A stretch of DNA of 64,000 nt, taken from RGIG3102 sp964369915. Its GTDB lineage: Bacteria; Bacillota; Clostridia; Oscillospirales; Ruminococcaceae. Both the position numbers and the translations under genes were made by a program. How positions within the stretch are numbered: the stretch's first letter is position 1; every line of letters begins with the position of its first letter. The stretch covers positions 1 to 64,000 of the forward strand of contig CAYJGG010000002.1 in the NCBI GenBank assembly GCA_964369915.1, in the 5' to 3' direction. The notes under the pieces were generated by a model, which made no database searches, was not told the DNA's origin, and saw only the letters and a list, made by a program, of their open reading frames with translations. Positions 15,390-24,712 of this stretch are shown here, one piece after another.

Positions 15390-15409
15390 TAAAGCTACAA
15401 AAAAATAAA

Positions 15410-15540
15410 ACATAAATAAAAAGATAAAGAATTTGAGGAAGAGGGTGAAAAGCCCCGCGGTCCCGCCACTGTTATAGCCAGATTATCAACCTTTATCTCT
15501 ATACGAATTTACGATGAATAAAGGAGTATAAGGCTTTGTT
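15410..15540 (+). ncRNA. Cobalamin riboswitch aptamer
   Basis: The diagnostic core GGGTGAAAAGCCCCGCGG and the following CCCGCCACTG B12 box are present, with closing helices such as CTTTAT/ATAAAG. It precedes a B12-type ABC importer, so uptake should be shut off when adenosyl- or methylcobalamin is plentiful. Limits are approximate. Confidence 0.92.
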
Positions 15541-15577
15541 TAATTTGCATTATTTTATGCATAATAAACCTATGACT

Positions 15578-15615
15578 TAAACATCTTTACTTTTAGTGAA
15601 GATGTTTTATTTTTT
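15578..15615 (+). terminator. Riboswitch-controlled terminator
   Basis: AAACATCTT / AAGATGTTT hairpin followed by TATTTTTT, about 30 bases before the importer gene. It is the likely expression platform of the cobalamin riboswitch. Confidence 0.8.
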
Positions 15616-15642
15616 ATAAAAAATGAAAAAGGAAAAAAGAAA

Positions 15643-16524
15643 ATGAAAAAACTATTAAGTATTATTTTAGCGTCTGTTATGATGCTATCTTTAACAGCTT
15701 GCTCAAACGAAACAGCAGAAACTACTACAAGCGAGGAAACTCTAGAAAAAGGGCTGAAAATTATCAGCCTTGATCCAACATCAACTGAAATTTTAACGGA
15801 TTTAGGAATAAAAGAAGAACTTGTTGCAGTTGATATGTATGTGGGTGCAGGGTATGAAGAACTACCAGCCTTTGATGCGTTTAATCCAGAAATTGAAACA
15901 ATGCTAGCACTTAGCCCTGATATCGTATTTGTGTCAGGAATGTCTGATATTTCAGGGACAGATTTATATTCATCTCTAACAGATGCAAATTCTGAAATAG
16001 AAATAATTAATATTCCAGTGGCAAACAGTATAAATGAAATTTATGAAAATATTAATTTAATTGCTTTAAAAGTTAATAAAGTGAGTGAAGGCGAAGAATT
16101 AATAAATAATATGGAAATAGAAATCGAAACTATAACAGAAATAGTTAAAACTGCAGAAGGCGAAAAATCAGTTTATTTTGAAGTGTCTAATTTATATTCA
16201 TTAGGAGCAAACACTTATATTAACGAAATGATTGAAATACTAGGTGCTAAAAATATTTTTGCTGACGAAGAAAGCTGGATTGCAGTTAATGAAGAAGAAT
16301 TAATCGCAAGAAATCCTGATATAATTCTAACTAGCGATGGATACACTCCTGATGTAGTTAACACTATTTTAAATAATGAAAATTATAAGGATATAACAGC
16401 AGTTAAAAATGGCGATGTATATTTAATTGATCCAAATTCATCTGCAAGAGCAAACCACAGAATTACATTAGCTTTAAAAGAAATGGCAAGGGCGATTTAT
16501 GGAGAAGAAATTATCTCAGAGTAG
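15643..16524 (+). CDS. btuF: ABC transporter substrate-binding lipoprotein, cobalamin type
   Basis: 293 residues. Signal peptide with lipobox LTAC (about residue 20), then the helical-backbone periplasmic-binding fold with LKIISLDPTSTEILTDLGI at its start and LLxxNPDIILTSDG-type segment (ARNPDIILTSDGYTPD) later. It would capture cobalamin or a corrinoid at the outer membrane face. The cobalamin riboswitch upstream is the main reason for the B12 assignment, since siderophore binders share the fold. First gene of a three-gene transporter operon; its end overlaps the permease gene by 26 bases. Confidence 0.85.
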   Translation: MKKLLSIILASVMMLSLTACSNETAETTTSEETLEKGLKIISLDPTSTEILTDLGIKEELVAVDMYVGAGYEELPAFDAFNPEIETMLALSPDIVFVSGMSDISGTDLYSSLTDANSEIEIINIPVANSINEIYENINLIALKVNKVSEGEELINNMEIEIETITEIVKTAEGEKSVYFEVSNLYSLGANTYINEMIEILGAKNIFADEESWIAVNEEELIARNPDIILTSDGYTPDVVNTILNNENYKDITAVKNGDVYLIDPNSSARANHRITLALKEMARAIYGEEIISE

Positions 16525-17545
16525 GTATATTTTTATAATATGCCTATTAATTAGCATCTTCACTATTTTACTAGGAATATCAATAGGTAGCGTATCGGTT
16601 AGTTTTTCCGATACGCTATTAGTGATTTTTGATATGATATTTAAAACTGATTTTAGTAAAGAGGTTTTAGATTTAAATAAAACAATTATAACTCAAATTC
16701 GTTTACCACGAACGTTATTAGCCTTTTTAGTTGGGGGTGCAGTTTCGGTTTGCGGATGCGTTTTGCAATCTGTTTTAAAAAACCCACTCGCCTCGGCTTA
16801 TAGTTTAGGTGTTTCTTCGGCGTCAGGATTATTTATTGCAGTAGTTATGATATTTTATACAGGCAGTTTTATGTATGAATTAATGATTACTGGCGGAATA
16901 ATGGGCGGATTTTTATGCGTTGTTTTAGTTTTGTTATTTGCGCAAATTAGCGATAAAAGCCTTTCTACGAACACAGTTGTTTTAGCGGGTATGGTGCTTT
17001 CATTATTTTTAAATGCTATTATGACAAGCCTAGCTAGCCAAAGTGCGGAATATACAAATAAAATATTTTTATTTCAGCTAGGGAGTTTTGCAGGAAAAGG
17101 TTATGATGGCGTTATAGTTTTAAGTATTGTTTTACCTATTGCGCTTTTAATATTATTTATGTTTTCTAATATTTTAGATATTCTAAGCTTTGGCGATGAT
17201 ACTGCAAATTCACTAGGGGTTAATAGCAAACTAACGAAATGGATTTTAATATTATTAGTTTCGGCTTTAACTAGCGTTTGCGTTGCTTTTGCTGGGATAA
17301 TTGGATTTGTTGATTTAATTGTTCCTCATATTGTTAGAAGGATTACAACTGCAAATCATAAAAAGACAATCCCCTTAAATATATTAATCGGGGGCAGTTT
17401 TATGGTGGTTTGTGATATTATAGCCAGAACAGTTTTATCTCCAAGAGAAATCCCAGTTGGCTCTATAACAGCCTTAATTGGTGCGCCATTCTTTGTTTTT
17501 GTTTATCTTTTATTAAAAAAGGAGGCAAACAATGCTCAAAGCTAA
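16499..17545 (+). CDS. btuC: ABC transporter permease, BtuC/FecCD family
   Basis: 348 residues with about ten hydrophobic helices. Family signatures are RLPRTLLAFLVGGAVSVCGCVLQSVLKNPLASAYSLGVSSASG and, later, FAGIIGFVDLIVPHIVRR (the ATPase-contact loop). It forms the membrane channel for the corrinoid. The start lies inside the end of the binding-protein gene, giving coupled translation. Confidence 0.9.
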   Translation: MEKKLSQSRYIFIICLLISIFTILLGISIGSVSVSFSDTLLVIFDMIFKTDFSKEVLDLNKTIITQIRLPRTLLAFLVGGAVSVCGCVLQSVLKNPLASAYSLGVSSASGLFIAVVMIFYTGSFMYELMITGGIMGGFLCVVLVLLFAQISDKSLSTNTVVLAGMVLSLFLNAIMTSLASQSAEYTNKIFLFQLGSFAGKGYDGVIVLSIVLPIALLILFMFSNILDILSFGDDTANSLGVNSKLTKWILILLVSALTSVCVAFAGIIGFVDLIVPHIVRRITTANHKKTIPLNILIGGSFMVVCDIIARTVLSPREIPVGSITALIGAPFFVFVYLLLKKEANNAQS

Positions 17546-18287
17546 AAATATAAAATCCGGATACGAAAAAAATGTTGTTTTAGAAAAAGTGTCTTTTGAA
17601 ATACAAAAAAATAAAATCGTTAGTATTTTAGGACAAAATGGCTGTGGGAAAAGCACATTATTAAAAGTTATACTAAATCAAATAAAATACGAGGGCGAAG
17701 TTTTTATCGATGATATTAACTTAAAAACGCTATCTTATAAAAATCGTGGACAAACTATTGGCGCTATTATGCAAAATAATGTTAATCAATTTCCATACAC
17801 TGTTTTTGAAACTGCTTTAATGGGAAGATTTTCATATAAGGAAAATAGCTTATTATCAGGATATAAAAAAAGCGATTATAAAAAAGTTGATGATGTTTTA
17901 AAACTTTTAGATTTATACCACTTAAAAGACAGACTTATTAACTCCTTATCACAAGGACAACTTCAAAGAGTTTTTTTAGCGAGAGTTTTTGCCCAAGAGC
18001 CCAAAATAATTTTACTAGATGAGGCTGTTAACCACTTAGATTTAAAATATCAAATCGAAACAATGGAGTTTATAAAAAAATGGGTGCAAGAAGGGGATAG
18101 ATATGTTATATCTGTTTTACACGATGTTAATTTAGCTTTTAATTATAGCGATGAAATTATTTTAATGAAAGATAAAAATATTCTTTTGCATAAAGATATT
18201 AAAGATTTTCCAAAAGAAAAATTAAACGAAGTTTATAACACTGATATAATTCCATATCTTGAAAAAAGTGCGAAACTATGGCTGTAA
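17532..18287 (+). CDS. btuD: ABC transporter ATP-binding protein, cobalamin type
   Basis: 251 residues. Walker A GQNGCGKST, signature motif LSQGQLQRVFLAR, Walker B IILLDEAVNHLD and the switch histidine in SVLHDVNLA are all intact. It energises corrinoid uptake. The start codon lies six bases after GGAGG and overlaps the permease by 14 bases. Confidence 0.92.
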   Translation: MLKAKNIKSGYEKNVVLEKVSFEIQKNKIVSILGQNGCGKSTLLKVILNQIKYEGEVFIDDINLKTLSYKNRGQTIGAIMQNNVNQFPYTVFETALMGRFSYKENSLLSGYKKSDYKKVDDVLKLLDLYHLKDRLINSLSQGQLQRVFLARVFAQEPKIILLDEAVNHLDLKYQIETMEFIKKWVQEGDRYVISVLHDVNLAFNYSDEIILMKDKNILLHKDIKDFPKEKLNEVYNTDIIPYLEKSAKLWL

Positions 18288-18290
18288 TAT

Positions 18291-18318
18291 TTGATTTTTA
18301 GTTTATATATGATATAAT
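18291..18318 (+). promoter_or_regulatory. Promoter of the paired membrane-protein genes
   Basis: TTGATT (18291), a 16-base spacer and TATAAT (18313), after the btuD stop. Confidence 0.6.
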
Positions 18319-18367
18319 CAATATTAGATAAAATATTGATTAGTTAGTATTTAAAGAGGAAAAGAAA

Positions 18368-18940
18368 ATGGATAAAAAGCGTTTAGGTGGATTTCTATTA
18401 ATTTTTAGTGGTTTAATGGCGATTGCGTATTTAAATATGCAGTTTATTCATCTATGGCAAATTTGCTTTATAATAATATCTGTTTTAATACTTTCGGCAG
18501 TTATAGAAGATGCAGTATATTTTAGAAAAATAAAAAAACAAGATAATTTAAAAGCGCTAACTTCTAATATGCATTTATGGATTATGAATGTGCTTTTAGG
18601 GCTTATGGTTGTATTAAATTTTTCAATGCAATCTAGCTTACAATCAGAAAACGCAAGCGTTACTTTGCTTTTAGAAATGCTTGTTATAGGCGTTTTGTAC
18701 ACACGAACAAGAAGCACTTATATAGGCGAAAGTTACCTTTTACTTAAAGGCAGATATATCCAGCTTAATAATATTAAAAAAACTCAAAAAGATTTTGTTT
18801 TTGGAGTAATTGAATCTCAAAATCTTTATGAATACACCGTTGAATTAAATAATGGGAATAAGCATAAATTTATAGTTAATGAATTCTTTTTAGAAAAAGA
18901 TAAAGAAATAATGATTGATAAAAAGCTTTTAGCTAATTAA
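18368..18940 (+). CDS. Membrane protein with C-terminal PH-like segment, paralogue 1
   Basis: 190 residues. Two hydrophobic helices (about 8-48), a charged KIKKQDNLKAL turn, two more helices (about 70-115), then a soluble C-terminal third rich in beta strands (YLLLKGRYIQLNNI, YEYTVELNNGNKHKFIV). The layout recalls small bacterial PH-domain membrane proteins. I do not recognise a named family. The next gene is a diverged duplicate. Confidence 0.65.
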   Translation: MDKKRLGGFLLIFSGLMAIAYLNMQFIHLWQICFIIISVLILSAVIEDAVYFRKIKKQDNLKALTSNMHLWIMNVLLGLMVVLNFSMQSSLQSENASVTLLLEMLVIGVLYTRTRSTYIGESYLLLKGRYIQLNNIKKTQKDFVFGVIESQNLYEYTVELNNGNKHKFIVNEFFLEKDKEIMIDKKLLAN

Positions 18941-18963
18941 TAAAATAAACCACCAAGAAAGAA

Positions 18964-19569
18964 ATGGAAATAAATATGAAACACCAAATTAGAAATAGCG
19001 CCATACTTTTTTTAATACTATTAGTGCCAACGATGTTGATTTTACCTTTTAATGAATTAGATGTCGTTCAAATAATATATCTTGTTGTGGGAGTAGCTTT
19101 TTTTAGTTTATATTTAGTGAGAAGATTTATATTTCTAAAAACTAAAAAGCAAGATAATCTAACTCTTTTAGTTGCAGCTTATGTTAAAGCAGTAGAAATT
19201 TTTACTGAAATGTTGGTGCTTTTAATGTTTATAATTAGTGTATGGTCGGCTATAACTGAATTTGAAAATGCAAATTTAGTTTTAATGAGTGGGGCTTATT
19301 TATGCGCAAAAGAATTTTTCTTTAATATTCCTTACATAGGCGATAAATATTTATATTTAGCAACTCAATTTCCAAATAACTATATTAAATTAGAAGATAT
19401 AATTTCAACAAAAAAACTAGAGCATACACTAGGGAATTTGAATCCAAAAGTTTTTATTAAATATGATTTAGTTTTAAAAAATGGAAAAAAAGCAGAACTA
19501 AGCTTTGATAAACTCAGCTTTACAAAAGAAAAAGAAGATTTATTAGATAAACATCTTTTAAAAGAATAA
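18964..19569 (+). CDS. Membrane protein with C-terminal PH-like segment, paralogue 2
   Basis: 201 residues with the same plan as the preceding gene: two helix pairs split by TKKQDNLTLL, then IGDKYLYLATQFPNNYIKLEDI and a soluble tail ending DLLDKHLLKE, against DKKLLAN in its neighbour. Tandem duplication is the simplest explanation. Function unknown. Translation may start here or at an ATG twelve bases on; neither has a strong ribosome binding site. Confidence 0.65.
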   Translation: MEINMKHQIRNSAILFLILLVPTMLILPFNELDVVQIIYLVVGVAFFSLYLVRRFIFLKTKKQDNLTLLVAAYVKAVEIFTEMLVLLMFIISVWSAITEFENANLVLMSGAYLCAKEFFFNIPYIGDKYLYLATQFPNNYIKLEDIISTKKLEHTLGNLNPKVFIKYDLVLKNGKKAELSFDKLSFTKEKEDLLDKHLLKE

Positions 19570-19576
19570 TAAAATA

Positions 19577-19614
19577 AAAAAATTCCGATATCTCTATCGG
19601 AATTTTTATTTTTT
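19577..19614. terminator. Bidirectional terminator
   Basis: AAAATTCCGATA / TATCGGAATTTT hairpin with T-runs on both strands, between convergent genes. Confidence 0.85.
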
Positions 19615-19618
19615 TAAA

Positions 19619-20032
19619 TTAAATTTTTTCGTCTAAAGCTGGCTCAGATGCGAGTTCTTCAGCATAAGCTGTGTAATCTGTGCCTTCATCATCAAAATAA
19701 TCATCTTCAAAATGCTCACCATACATCATATCTTCAAGATTTTTTAGATGCTTATCTTTTTTATACATATAATAAACGGCTGCTGCAAGAGCGGCAAGTG
19801 CTGCCACTGCAAAGAATTTTAAAAAAGTTTTCATTTCGGCGTCCTCCTTTGGTTTTTCTATTTCGATTGGTTTTGTTTCTTCTTTGTTTTTCAAAGTGAG
19901 TGCTTTTAAATTAGTTATTGCAAAATTTAATCCCCTAACTTTAGTTGTAAGATATGTTTTATAAACTTGCATAGCTGAAATTGCAAACTTTACAGTGTTT
20001 TTATTAAATAAAAGTTTCGACTTAAAATTCAT
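19619..20032 (-). CDS. Small single-span membrane protein with a possible internal start
   Basis: 137 residues if read from the ATG at 20032 (site AAGGTGGG). A second ATG at 19834 lies nine bases after a perfect AAAGGAGG and would give a 71-residue protein beginning MKTFLKFFAVAAL, with a membrane helix at its very N-terminus and an acidic tail (EHFEDDYFDDEGTD). The short form looks the more protein-like. The longer N-terminal part is basic and may be a separate or extended product. No family recognised. Confidence 0.55.
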   Translation of the reverse strand: MNFKSKLLFNKNTVKFAISAMQVYKTYLTTKVRGLNFAITNLKALTLKNKEETKPIEIEKPKEDAEMKTFLKFFAVAALAALAAAVYYMYKKDKHLKNLEDMMYGEHFEDDYFDDEGTDYTAYAEELASEPALDEKI

Positions 20033-20123
20033 AAAATCCCACCTTGTCCTTTTAAATTTATATATATATTATTATACCACTATTTTTAAATTAATACAAA
20101 TAAAAATTCTGTGATATTTTTAT

Positions 20124-20153
20124 AAAACAAAACCCGATTTAAAATCGGGTTTT
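20124..20153 (-). terminator. Terminator after deoD
   Basis: AAAACCCGATTT / AAATCGGGTTTT hairpin with a T-rich tail on the minus strand. Confidence 0.85.
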
Positions 20154-20163
20154 AATAGTTTTA

Positions 20164-20883
20164 TTATAATTTTATTGCGGCTTCAAGAGCAATTTCCATC
20201 ATATCAACAAAAGCAGTTTGTCTTTCCTGGGCTGTTGTTTGTTTTTGCAGTACAAAGCTATCTGAAATAGTTGCTATACAAGCAGCATTTTTATTTAGAT
20301 ATTTTGCATTTGCAAATAAGGCAAAACTTTCCATTTCAACACAGTCTGGATCAAATTCACCAAATTTTCCACGCATAACTGGATCTGAATAGAAAACATC
20401 GCTAGAATGGAACATACCGCCCTTTAAAGTTTTTCCAATTTCAGCAGCAGATTTTTTTAATTGGTCGTTTATAACTGAGGTTGGCTCTAAAACTCTTTCT
20501 GTGTAACCAAAGCCTACTTCTGCATAGCTTGATTTACTAAAAGCTGCTTCAGCAATAAGAACATCAAATAAATTGTGTTCAGCTTTATAACCGCCAGCTG
20601 TTCCAACACGGATAATATTTTCAACGCCGTAAAATTCATATAATTCATATGAATAAATACCCATACTAGGCATACCCATACCAGAACCCATAACTGAAAC
20701 TTCAACGCCTTTATATGTGCCAGTAAAGCCTAGCATACCTCTAACTGAGTTAAACTCTTTAACATTTTCTAAAAATGTGTCTGCAATAAATTTTGCACGA
20801 AGTGGATCACCTGGCATTAAAACTGTTTTTGCGATTTCGCCAAGTTTTGCATGATTATGCGGTGTACCTTTAAATTCTGACAT
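20164..20883 (-). CDS. deoD: Purine-nucleoside phosphorylase, hexameric DeoD type
   Basis: 239 residues from the ATG at 20883, which follows AAAGGAGACAAAAT. Typical DeoD segments are TPHNHAKLGEIAKTVLMPGDPLRAKFIA at the N-terminus, VMGSGMGMPSMGIYSYELY, and VEMESFALFANAKYLNK with the ribose-binding Glu. It cleaves purine (deoxy)nucleosides with phosphate for salvage. Monocistronic. Confidence 0.95.
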   Translation of the reverse strand: MSEFKGTPHNHAKLGEIAKTVLMPGDPLRAKFIADTFLENVKEFNSVRGMLGFTGTYKGVEVSVMGSGMGMPSMGIYSYELYEFYGVENIIRVGTAGGYKAEHNLFDVLIAEAAFSKSSYAEVGFGYTERVLEPTSVINDQLKKSAAEIGKTLKGGMFHSSDVFYSDPVMRGKFGEFDPDCVEMESFALFANAKYLNKNAACIATISDSFVLQKQTTAQERQTAFVDMMEIALEAAIKL

Positions 20884-20930
20884 ATTTTGTCTCCTTTTCT
20901 TTGCCAATAATATGGCTTTCATTATTATAT

Positions 20931-20960
20931 ATTTTATCATAAATTACAAAGTAAAATCAA
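20931..20960 (-). promoter_or_regulatory. Promoter of deoD
   Basis: On the minus strand TTGATT (20960-20955), an 18-base spacer and TAAAAT (20936-20931). Confidence 0.65.
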
Positions 20961-21007
20961 ATATTTTATTGTGAATTATTTATGATTTTTTAAACTTTAT
21001 TAAATAG

Positions 21008-22090
21008 TTAATTGAAAATTAAAAAGGCATCTTTGTTAACCCAAAAATCAGATTTTTTAATAATTGCAATTTGCTCATTTTTATTTTCATCTTCAATTTT
21101 AACTATAAAATCTTCAGATAATTCGGCGATAATTTTTGGAGGAATATTTTCTTCATCGCTATAAAACAGAAAGATTTCATTTAAATTCATATTATCTAAA
21201 TTCATATGAAAATATCTGTATTCATCAAGTCTTTCATAGCCAAACATAACTCTATTATCATAAACTCCAATTAAAGAAGAACGAAGAACTTTAGCTTCTA
21301 AAGTTACTTCTAATAATTCGCCAGTATTTAAATCTTCTCTTATAATTCCAGTGTTTTGAGGCTCCATTTTAAATAGATAATCTTCATACATTTTATAAGT
21401 TGTGGTTAAAATTAAGCTCTTTTTAACATCGGTAAAATCGCCATTTGCAACATTGTAGCTAGATAAAACTCCAAGCTGTTCATCAATAGAATATAAATAT
21501 ATTTCACCCTCATAGCTTGAAAGGATATAAGCGTCTAAAGGCAGTTTTTCTATATTTTTATAATCTTCGTTTTCAAAATCAATTTCGCATAAATAATCAT
21601 TATGCCCTTCGGCTAAAAACTTGTTTTTTGATAAAACTAAATACATTTTATCATCAGAAAAAATAACATTATCTAAATCTTCTTGAAAAGTTATAAATTC
21701 GCTTTCCTTAAAAGATATTTTAATTATATCACTAGGATTTGAAATTGAAATTCTAGTTACAAAACTATCATAAAAAACAGAAGAAGACACAATATATAAA
21801 TAATCTTTAAAAACAAAGCTATGTAAAAAAGAAGTATCGCTATTTACAACAGGAATACTAACTCCAAAATCCTGTTTTGTTAAAGAAGCGATATCATATT
21901 CATAAACGCCGTAATTTAAACTATCTTTAACATAAACGCTGTATCCATTTGTTTCATTAAAGCTACTTTGATTATATAAATTCACAATTTCTTTTTCACT
22001 GCTAGAATCACTAGAATTATTCGAACAAGCAGAAAATATAAAAGCGAATATTAAAGACATAGCTAAAATTTTTATTTTTTTTCTTGGCAT
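21008..22090 (-). CDS. Lipoprotein with repeated beta-propeller-like segments
   Basis: 360 residues. Signal peptide with lipobox FSAC (about residue 21), a short Ser-rich linker, then a series of similar beta-rich blocks (for example FKDYLYIVSSS, SDDKMYLVLSK, YEGEIYLYSID, YDNRVMFGYER) spaced about 40-50 residues apart, as in a surface beta-propeller such as DUF5050-type proteins. Function unknown. It is the last gene after Lrp, aminotransferase and ispE, 40 bases past ispE. Confidence 0.65.
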   Translation of the reverse strand: MPRKKIKILAMSLIFAFIFSACSNNSSDSSSEKEIVNLYNQSSFNETNGYSVYVKDSLNYGVYEYDIASLTKQDFGVSIPVVNSDTSFLHSFVFKDYLYIVSSSVFYDSFVTRISISNPSDIIKISFKESEFITFQEDLDNVIFSDDKMYLVLSKNKFLAEGHNDYLCEIDFENEDYKNIEKLPLDAYILSSYEGEIYLYSIDEQLGVLSSYNVANGDFTDVKKSLILTTTYKMYEDYLFKMEPQNTGIIREDLNTGELLEVTLEAKVLRSSLIGVYDNRVMFGYERLDEYRYFHMNLDNMNLNEIFLFYSDEENIPPKIIAELSEDFIVKIEDENKNEQIAIIKKSDFWVNKDAFLIFN

Positions 22091-22130
22091 AGGTGAAATT
22101 TCCTTTCATTTTAAAAATCTATAAGCTAGA

Positions 22131-23000
22131 TTACTTCTTTTTAATCGCTGCTCCAAAAGAAACAGGCTGTGCTAAAAACACGCTTTTATATAAAGGTTTT
22201 AATGCTTCTTTTGCTTTTTTGGCAGTTTCTTCATTATCAAAAATTCCAAAAACAGCAGCACCACTCCCTGTCATAACGCTACCTAGTGCCCCATGAGAAA
22301 TAAGATTTTCTTTTATTTCTTGAGTGTATTCGCTCTTTGCAGCCTTTTCTAAATCATTAGCTAAATACTTAGAAATTTCTTTTAAATTTTGGCTTTTTAT
22401 AGCTGATAGTAATTTATCTGTTTCAACTAAAGTTTTTTCATTTAATTCATCATAATTTTTAAAAGCCTCAGGAGTTGAAACGCCAACAAAAGGCATACAG
22501 ATAACAAAAAAGCAGTTTGGCATTTTTGGAGCAGGAGAGATTACTTCGCCCGTTCCGCCAACTCTTTTTGTTCCACCCACAAGCATAAAAGGAACATCAC
22601 TGCCAACTTTTAAGCCGATTTCTAAAAGCTCTTCAATTGATAAATTAGTGTTATAAAGATAATTCAAGCCTTTAATAACACCGGCGGCATCGGCACTTCC
22701 TCCAGCCATTCCAGCTTTTATAGGCACTCTTTTATTAACATCGATTAAAACACCGCCTTTAATATTTGTGTATTCAAAAAATTTCATCGCGGCTTTAACG
22801 GCTGTGTTTTTTTCGTTTGTTGGGATATATCTAGCGTTTGATTTTAATGTGATTTCATCTTGCTTTGTTAGAGTTATATACTCAAAAAGCGAAACTGTTT
22901 GCATAACCATATCTAATAGATGGTATCCTTTTTCATCAACTCCTGTTATATCTAAACTAAGATTAATTTTAGCAGGAGCAATAACTTTTACGCTATCCAT
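22131..23000 (-). CDS. ispE: 4-diphosphocytidyl-2-C-methyl-D-erythritol kinase
   Basis: 289 residues of the GHMP kinase family. N-terminal APAKINLSLDITGVDEKGYH and the ATP-binding loop PIKAGMAGGSADAAGVI are clear, with the C-terminal VMTGSGAAVFGIFD. It phosphorylates CDP-methylerythritol in the MEP isoprenoid pathway, which indicates this organism uses MEP rather than mevalonate. It starts 20 bases after the aminotransferase gene. Confidence 0.95.
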   Translation of the reverse strand: MDSVKVIAPAKINLSLDITGVDEKGYHLLDMVMQTVSLFEYITLTKQDEITLKSNARYIPTNEKNTAVKAAMKFFEYTNIKGGVLIDVNKRVPIKAGMAGGSADAAGVIKGLNYLYNTNLSIEELLEIGLKVGSDVPFMLVGGTKRVGGTGEVISPAPKMPNCFFVICMPFVGVSTPEAFKNYDELNEKTLVETDKLLSAIKSQNLKEISKYLANDLEKAAKSEYTQEIKENLISHGALGSVMTGSGAAVFGIFDNEETAKKAKEALKPLYKSVFLAQPVSFGAAIKKK

Positions 23001-23020
23001 ATTATTCCCTTTCTTAAAGT

Positions 23021-24193
23021 TTACTGATTTTTTATTTTTTGGACAAACTCTTCGATTTTGATAAGAGCTTGATTTAAATGATCTAGTGAATAAGAATAAG
23101 AAATCCTGATAAAGCCTTCGCCAGCTTCACCAAAAGCGGTTCCAGGAACTACAACAACATTCCCCTCAAACAATAATCGATTGCAAAAATCTTCGCTAGT
23201 AAGCCCAGTGGATCTAATATCACAAAACACATAAAATGCGCCTTTTGCATCGTGAGTTGAAAGACCTATTCTATTAAGCTCGGCTATAACGAATTTTCTG
23301 CGCATATTATATTCATCACGCATTAATTCAACTTCTTCATCACATTCATTTAAAGCTACAATAGCAGCATATTGGCTAGTTGTAGGAGCGCTAATAATTG
23401 CATACTGATGAAGTTTTGTCATTGCAGCGATTAATTCTTGCGGACCTAAAGTATAGCCAAGACGCCAACCAGTCATAGAATATGCCTTTGAAAAACCGCT
23501 GATAATAACTGTTCTTTCCTTCATGTTTTCAACATTAGCAAAAGAAACGTGCTTTTGGCCAAAAGTGAGCTCTGCATAAATTTCATCTGTCATAACTATT
23601 ATGTTTGTATCTTTTAAAACTTCGGCTATTTCTTCATAATCCTTTAAATTCATAACAGCACCTGTTGGATTAGATGGAAATGGAAGCACTAAAATTTTTG
23701 TTTTATCTGTTATAGCATTTTTAACTTGCTCGGCTGTTATTTTAAAATCATTTTCTTTAAAAGTTGGTATTTCAACAATATTTGCTTTACATAATTTAGC
23801 AAGTGGACCATAGCTAACATATGAAGGAACTGGAATAATAACCTCATCACCTTCATTTAAAAGCACTCTAAAACATAAGTCGATAGCCTCGCTACCGCCA
23901 ACTGTAACGAAAACTTCATCAGGAGTATACTCAAGATTAAATCTTCGTTTTTGATAATTGCAAATAGCCTCTAAAAGTTGTGGCATACCTGCGTTTGCAG
24001 TATACCAAGTTCTGCCTTTTTCTAAAGAGTCGATAGCAGCTTGCCTAACTCTCCATGGAGTTTTAAAATCAGGCTCACCAACAGCTAAAACGATAGCATC
24101 TTGATTTTGCATAGCCAAAGAGAAAAATCGTCTTATTCCAGATGGTGGTATAGTTTTAAACTCATTATTTAATAAGTTTTGATAATTTATCAT
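23021..24193 (-). CDS. Class I pyridoxal-phosphate aminotransferase
   Basis: 390 residues. Fold type I signatures are visible: LPFPSNPTGAV, the cofactor Asp/Tyr in VMTDEIYAEL, and the Schiff-base lysine in SGFSKAYSMTGWRLGY. The closest groups are aspartate or aromatic aminotransferases (PatA-like); the substrate cannot be settled by eye. It overlaps the Lrp gene by four bases, so Lrp probably controls amino-acid transamination here. Confidence 0.88.
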   Translation of the reverse strand: MINYQNLLNNEFKTIPPSGIRRFFSLAMQNQDAIVLAVGEPDFKTPWRVRQAAIDSLEKGRTWYTANAGMPQLLEAICNYQKRRFNLEYTPDEVFVTVGGSEAIDLCFRVLLNEGDEVIIPVPSYVSYGPLAKLCKANIVEIPTFKENDFKITAEQVKNAITDKTKILVLPFPSNPTGAVMNLKDYEEIAEVLKDTNIIVMTDEIYAELTFGQKHVSFANVENMKERTVIISGFSKAYSMTGWRLGYTLGPQELIAAMTKLHQYAIISAPTTSQYAAIVALNECDEEVELMRDEYNMRRKFVIAELNRIGLSTHDAKGAFYVFCDIRSTGLTSEDFCNRLLFEGNVVVVPGTAFGEAGEGFIRISYSYSLDHLNQALIKIEEFVQKIKNQ

Positions 24194-24669
24194 AGAGAAG
24201 AAATTCTCCTCTCGTCGTTATCATTATCCATATAAATAACGCCAGATTGTTTATACGGTTTTAGAACAAAGTGAGTTGCCGTTCCAATTATATCATCTAA
24301 AGGGGATAATCTTTGAGCCACTAGCATAGCGATTTCTTGGAAAGTTTTTGCTTTTATTTCAACTAGTAAATCATAGCTGCCACTAATTAATGTTACCGAT
24401 TCAACTTCGTCCATTTCGCTAATTTGTTTTGCCACTTCATCAAAGCCTTGTCCTTTTTTAGGAGATACACGAAGTTCGATTAAAGCCTTAACGTGAGAAG
24501 ATGAAACTTTTTCCCAATCTATTAGTGTTCTATATCCTTTTATTATGCCGGATTTTATTAATTCTTCTATCATATTTGAAACCTCAGTCTCGCTCATATC
24601 TAGCATTGAGGCTAGTTTAGCATGCGATAACATAGGATTTTTTTCGATTAGTTTTAGCAGTTTTTCCAT
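24190..24669 (-). CDS. Lrp/AsnC-family transcriptional regulator
   Basis: 159 residues. N-terminal winged helix (LLKLIEKNPMLSHAKLASMLDMSETEVSNMIEELIKSGIIKGY) and a C-terminal RAM ligand domain with the SGSYDLLVEIKAK signature. The ATG at 24669 follows AGAGG by about seven bases; a TTG six codons upstream is less likely. Heads the operon with the aminotransferase, ispE and a lipoprotein. A perfect 27-bp palindrome covers its promoter, the likely autoregulatory site. Confidence 0.88.
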   Translation of the reverse strand: MEKLLKLIEKNPMLSHAKLASMLDMSETEVSNMIEELIKSGIIKGYRTLIDWEKVSSSHVKALIELRVSPKKGQGFDEVAKQISEMDEVESVTLISGSYDLLVEIKAKTFQEIAMLVAQRLSPLDDIIGTATHFVLKPYKQSGVIYMDNDNDERRISSL

Positions 24670-24712
24670 AGGGCAACCTCTTTTCAATATATATTATTTT
24701 ATAGTTATATTA

